NCBI GenBank assembly: GCA_030431945.1
Contig: JAUIIF010000058.1
Coordinates: 1-13,062, forward strand
Length of the DNA stretch: 13,062 nucleotides
Direction of reading: 5' to 3'
Source: Bacteroidia bacterium
Lineage (GTDB): Bacteria; Bacteroidota; Bacteroidia; Chitinophagales; Saprospiraceae
Shown here: positions 13,042-13,062 of the stretch, piece after piece
Position numbering within the stretch: the stretch's first letter is position 1
How the letters are laid out: the number at the start of each line of letters is the position of its first letter
The notes under the pieces: model-generated
Seen by the model: the letters and a program-made list of their open reading frames with translations, nothing else
Told to the model about the DNA's origin: nothing
Database searches by the model: none
Made by a program: the position numbers and the translations under genes

Positions 13042-13062
13042 TCGAAAAAGTGACGAACAAGT

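Overview
The window most likely comes from a Bacteroidota chromosome, probably a Lewinella/Saprospira-type marine or environmental lineage. The evidence is a type IX secretion (T9SS) C-terminal sorting domain, a membrane-tethered propeller/triple-Tyr/LuxR regulator of a kind typical of this phylum, a TonB-C-domain periplasmic protein, and -7 boxes fitting the Bacteroidota consensus TAnnTTTG. The assignment is by family recognition only. No rRNA, tRNA, CRISPR array, insertion sequence or prophage gene is visible.

Left part (1-4118), ordinary genome content. An ArsR-type regulator (minus) diverges from an ElaA-like GNAT acetyltransferase (plus). The acetyltransferase converges, with a 3-nt gap, on a minus-strand pair: a secreted TonB-C-domain protein followed 26 nt later by a DUF5995 protein. 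That pair diverges from rarA, the AAA+ replication/recombination ATPase (plus).

Right part (4117-13062), all on the minus strand. Read in transcription order it runs: an M13 zinc metallopeptidase lipoprotein with its own promoter and a hairpin after it; a 929-aa transmembrane regulator (periplasmic propeller + triple-Tyr domain, one membrane helix, coiled coil, cytoplasmic LuxR helix-turn-helix); and a 1137-aa secreted protein built from four A modules and two B modules plus a T9SS sorting domain, ending at a good intrinsic terminator. The modules resemble the non-catalytic beta-sandwich modules attached to bacteroidotal family-16 glucanases. No hydrolase domain is present, so this looks like a surface glycan-binding or adhesive protein.

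The most interesting inference is that the regulator and the module protein form a two-gene glycan-sensing and glycan-binding system. A 16-nt motif (TTACCTAAYCTGCAYC, 14 of 16 identical) occurs once upstream of each gene. At the module-protein promoter it sits where a -33 element should be, next to an exact TAnnTTTG box, as expected for an activator site. This is a hypothesis from sequence reading; no alignment or search was run.
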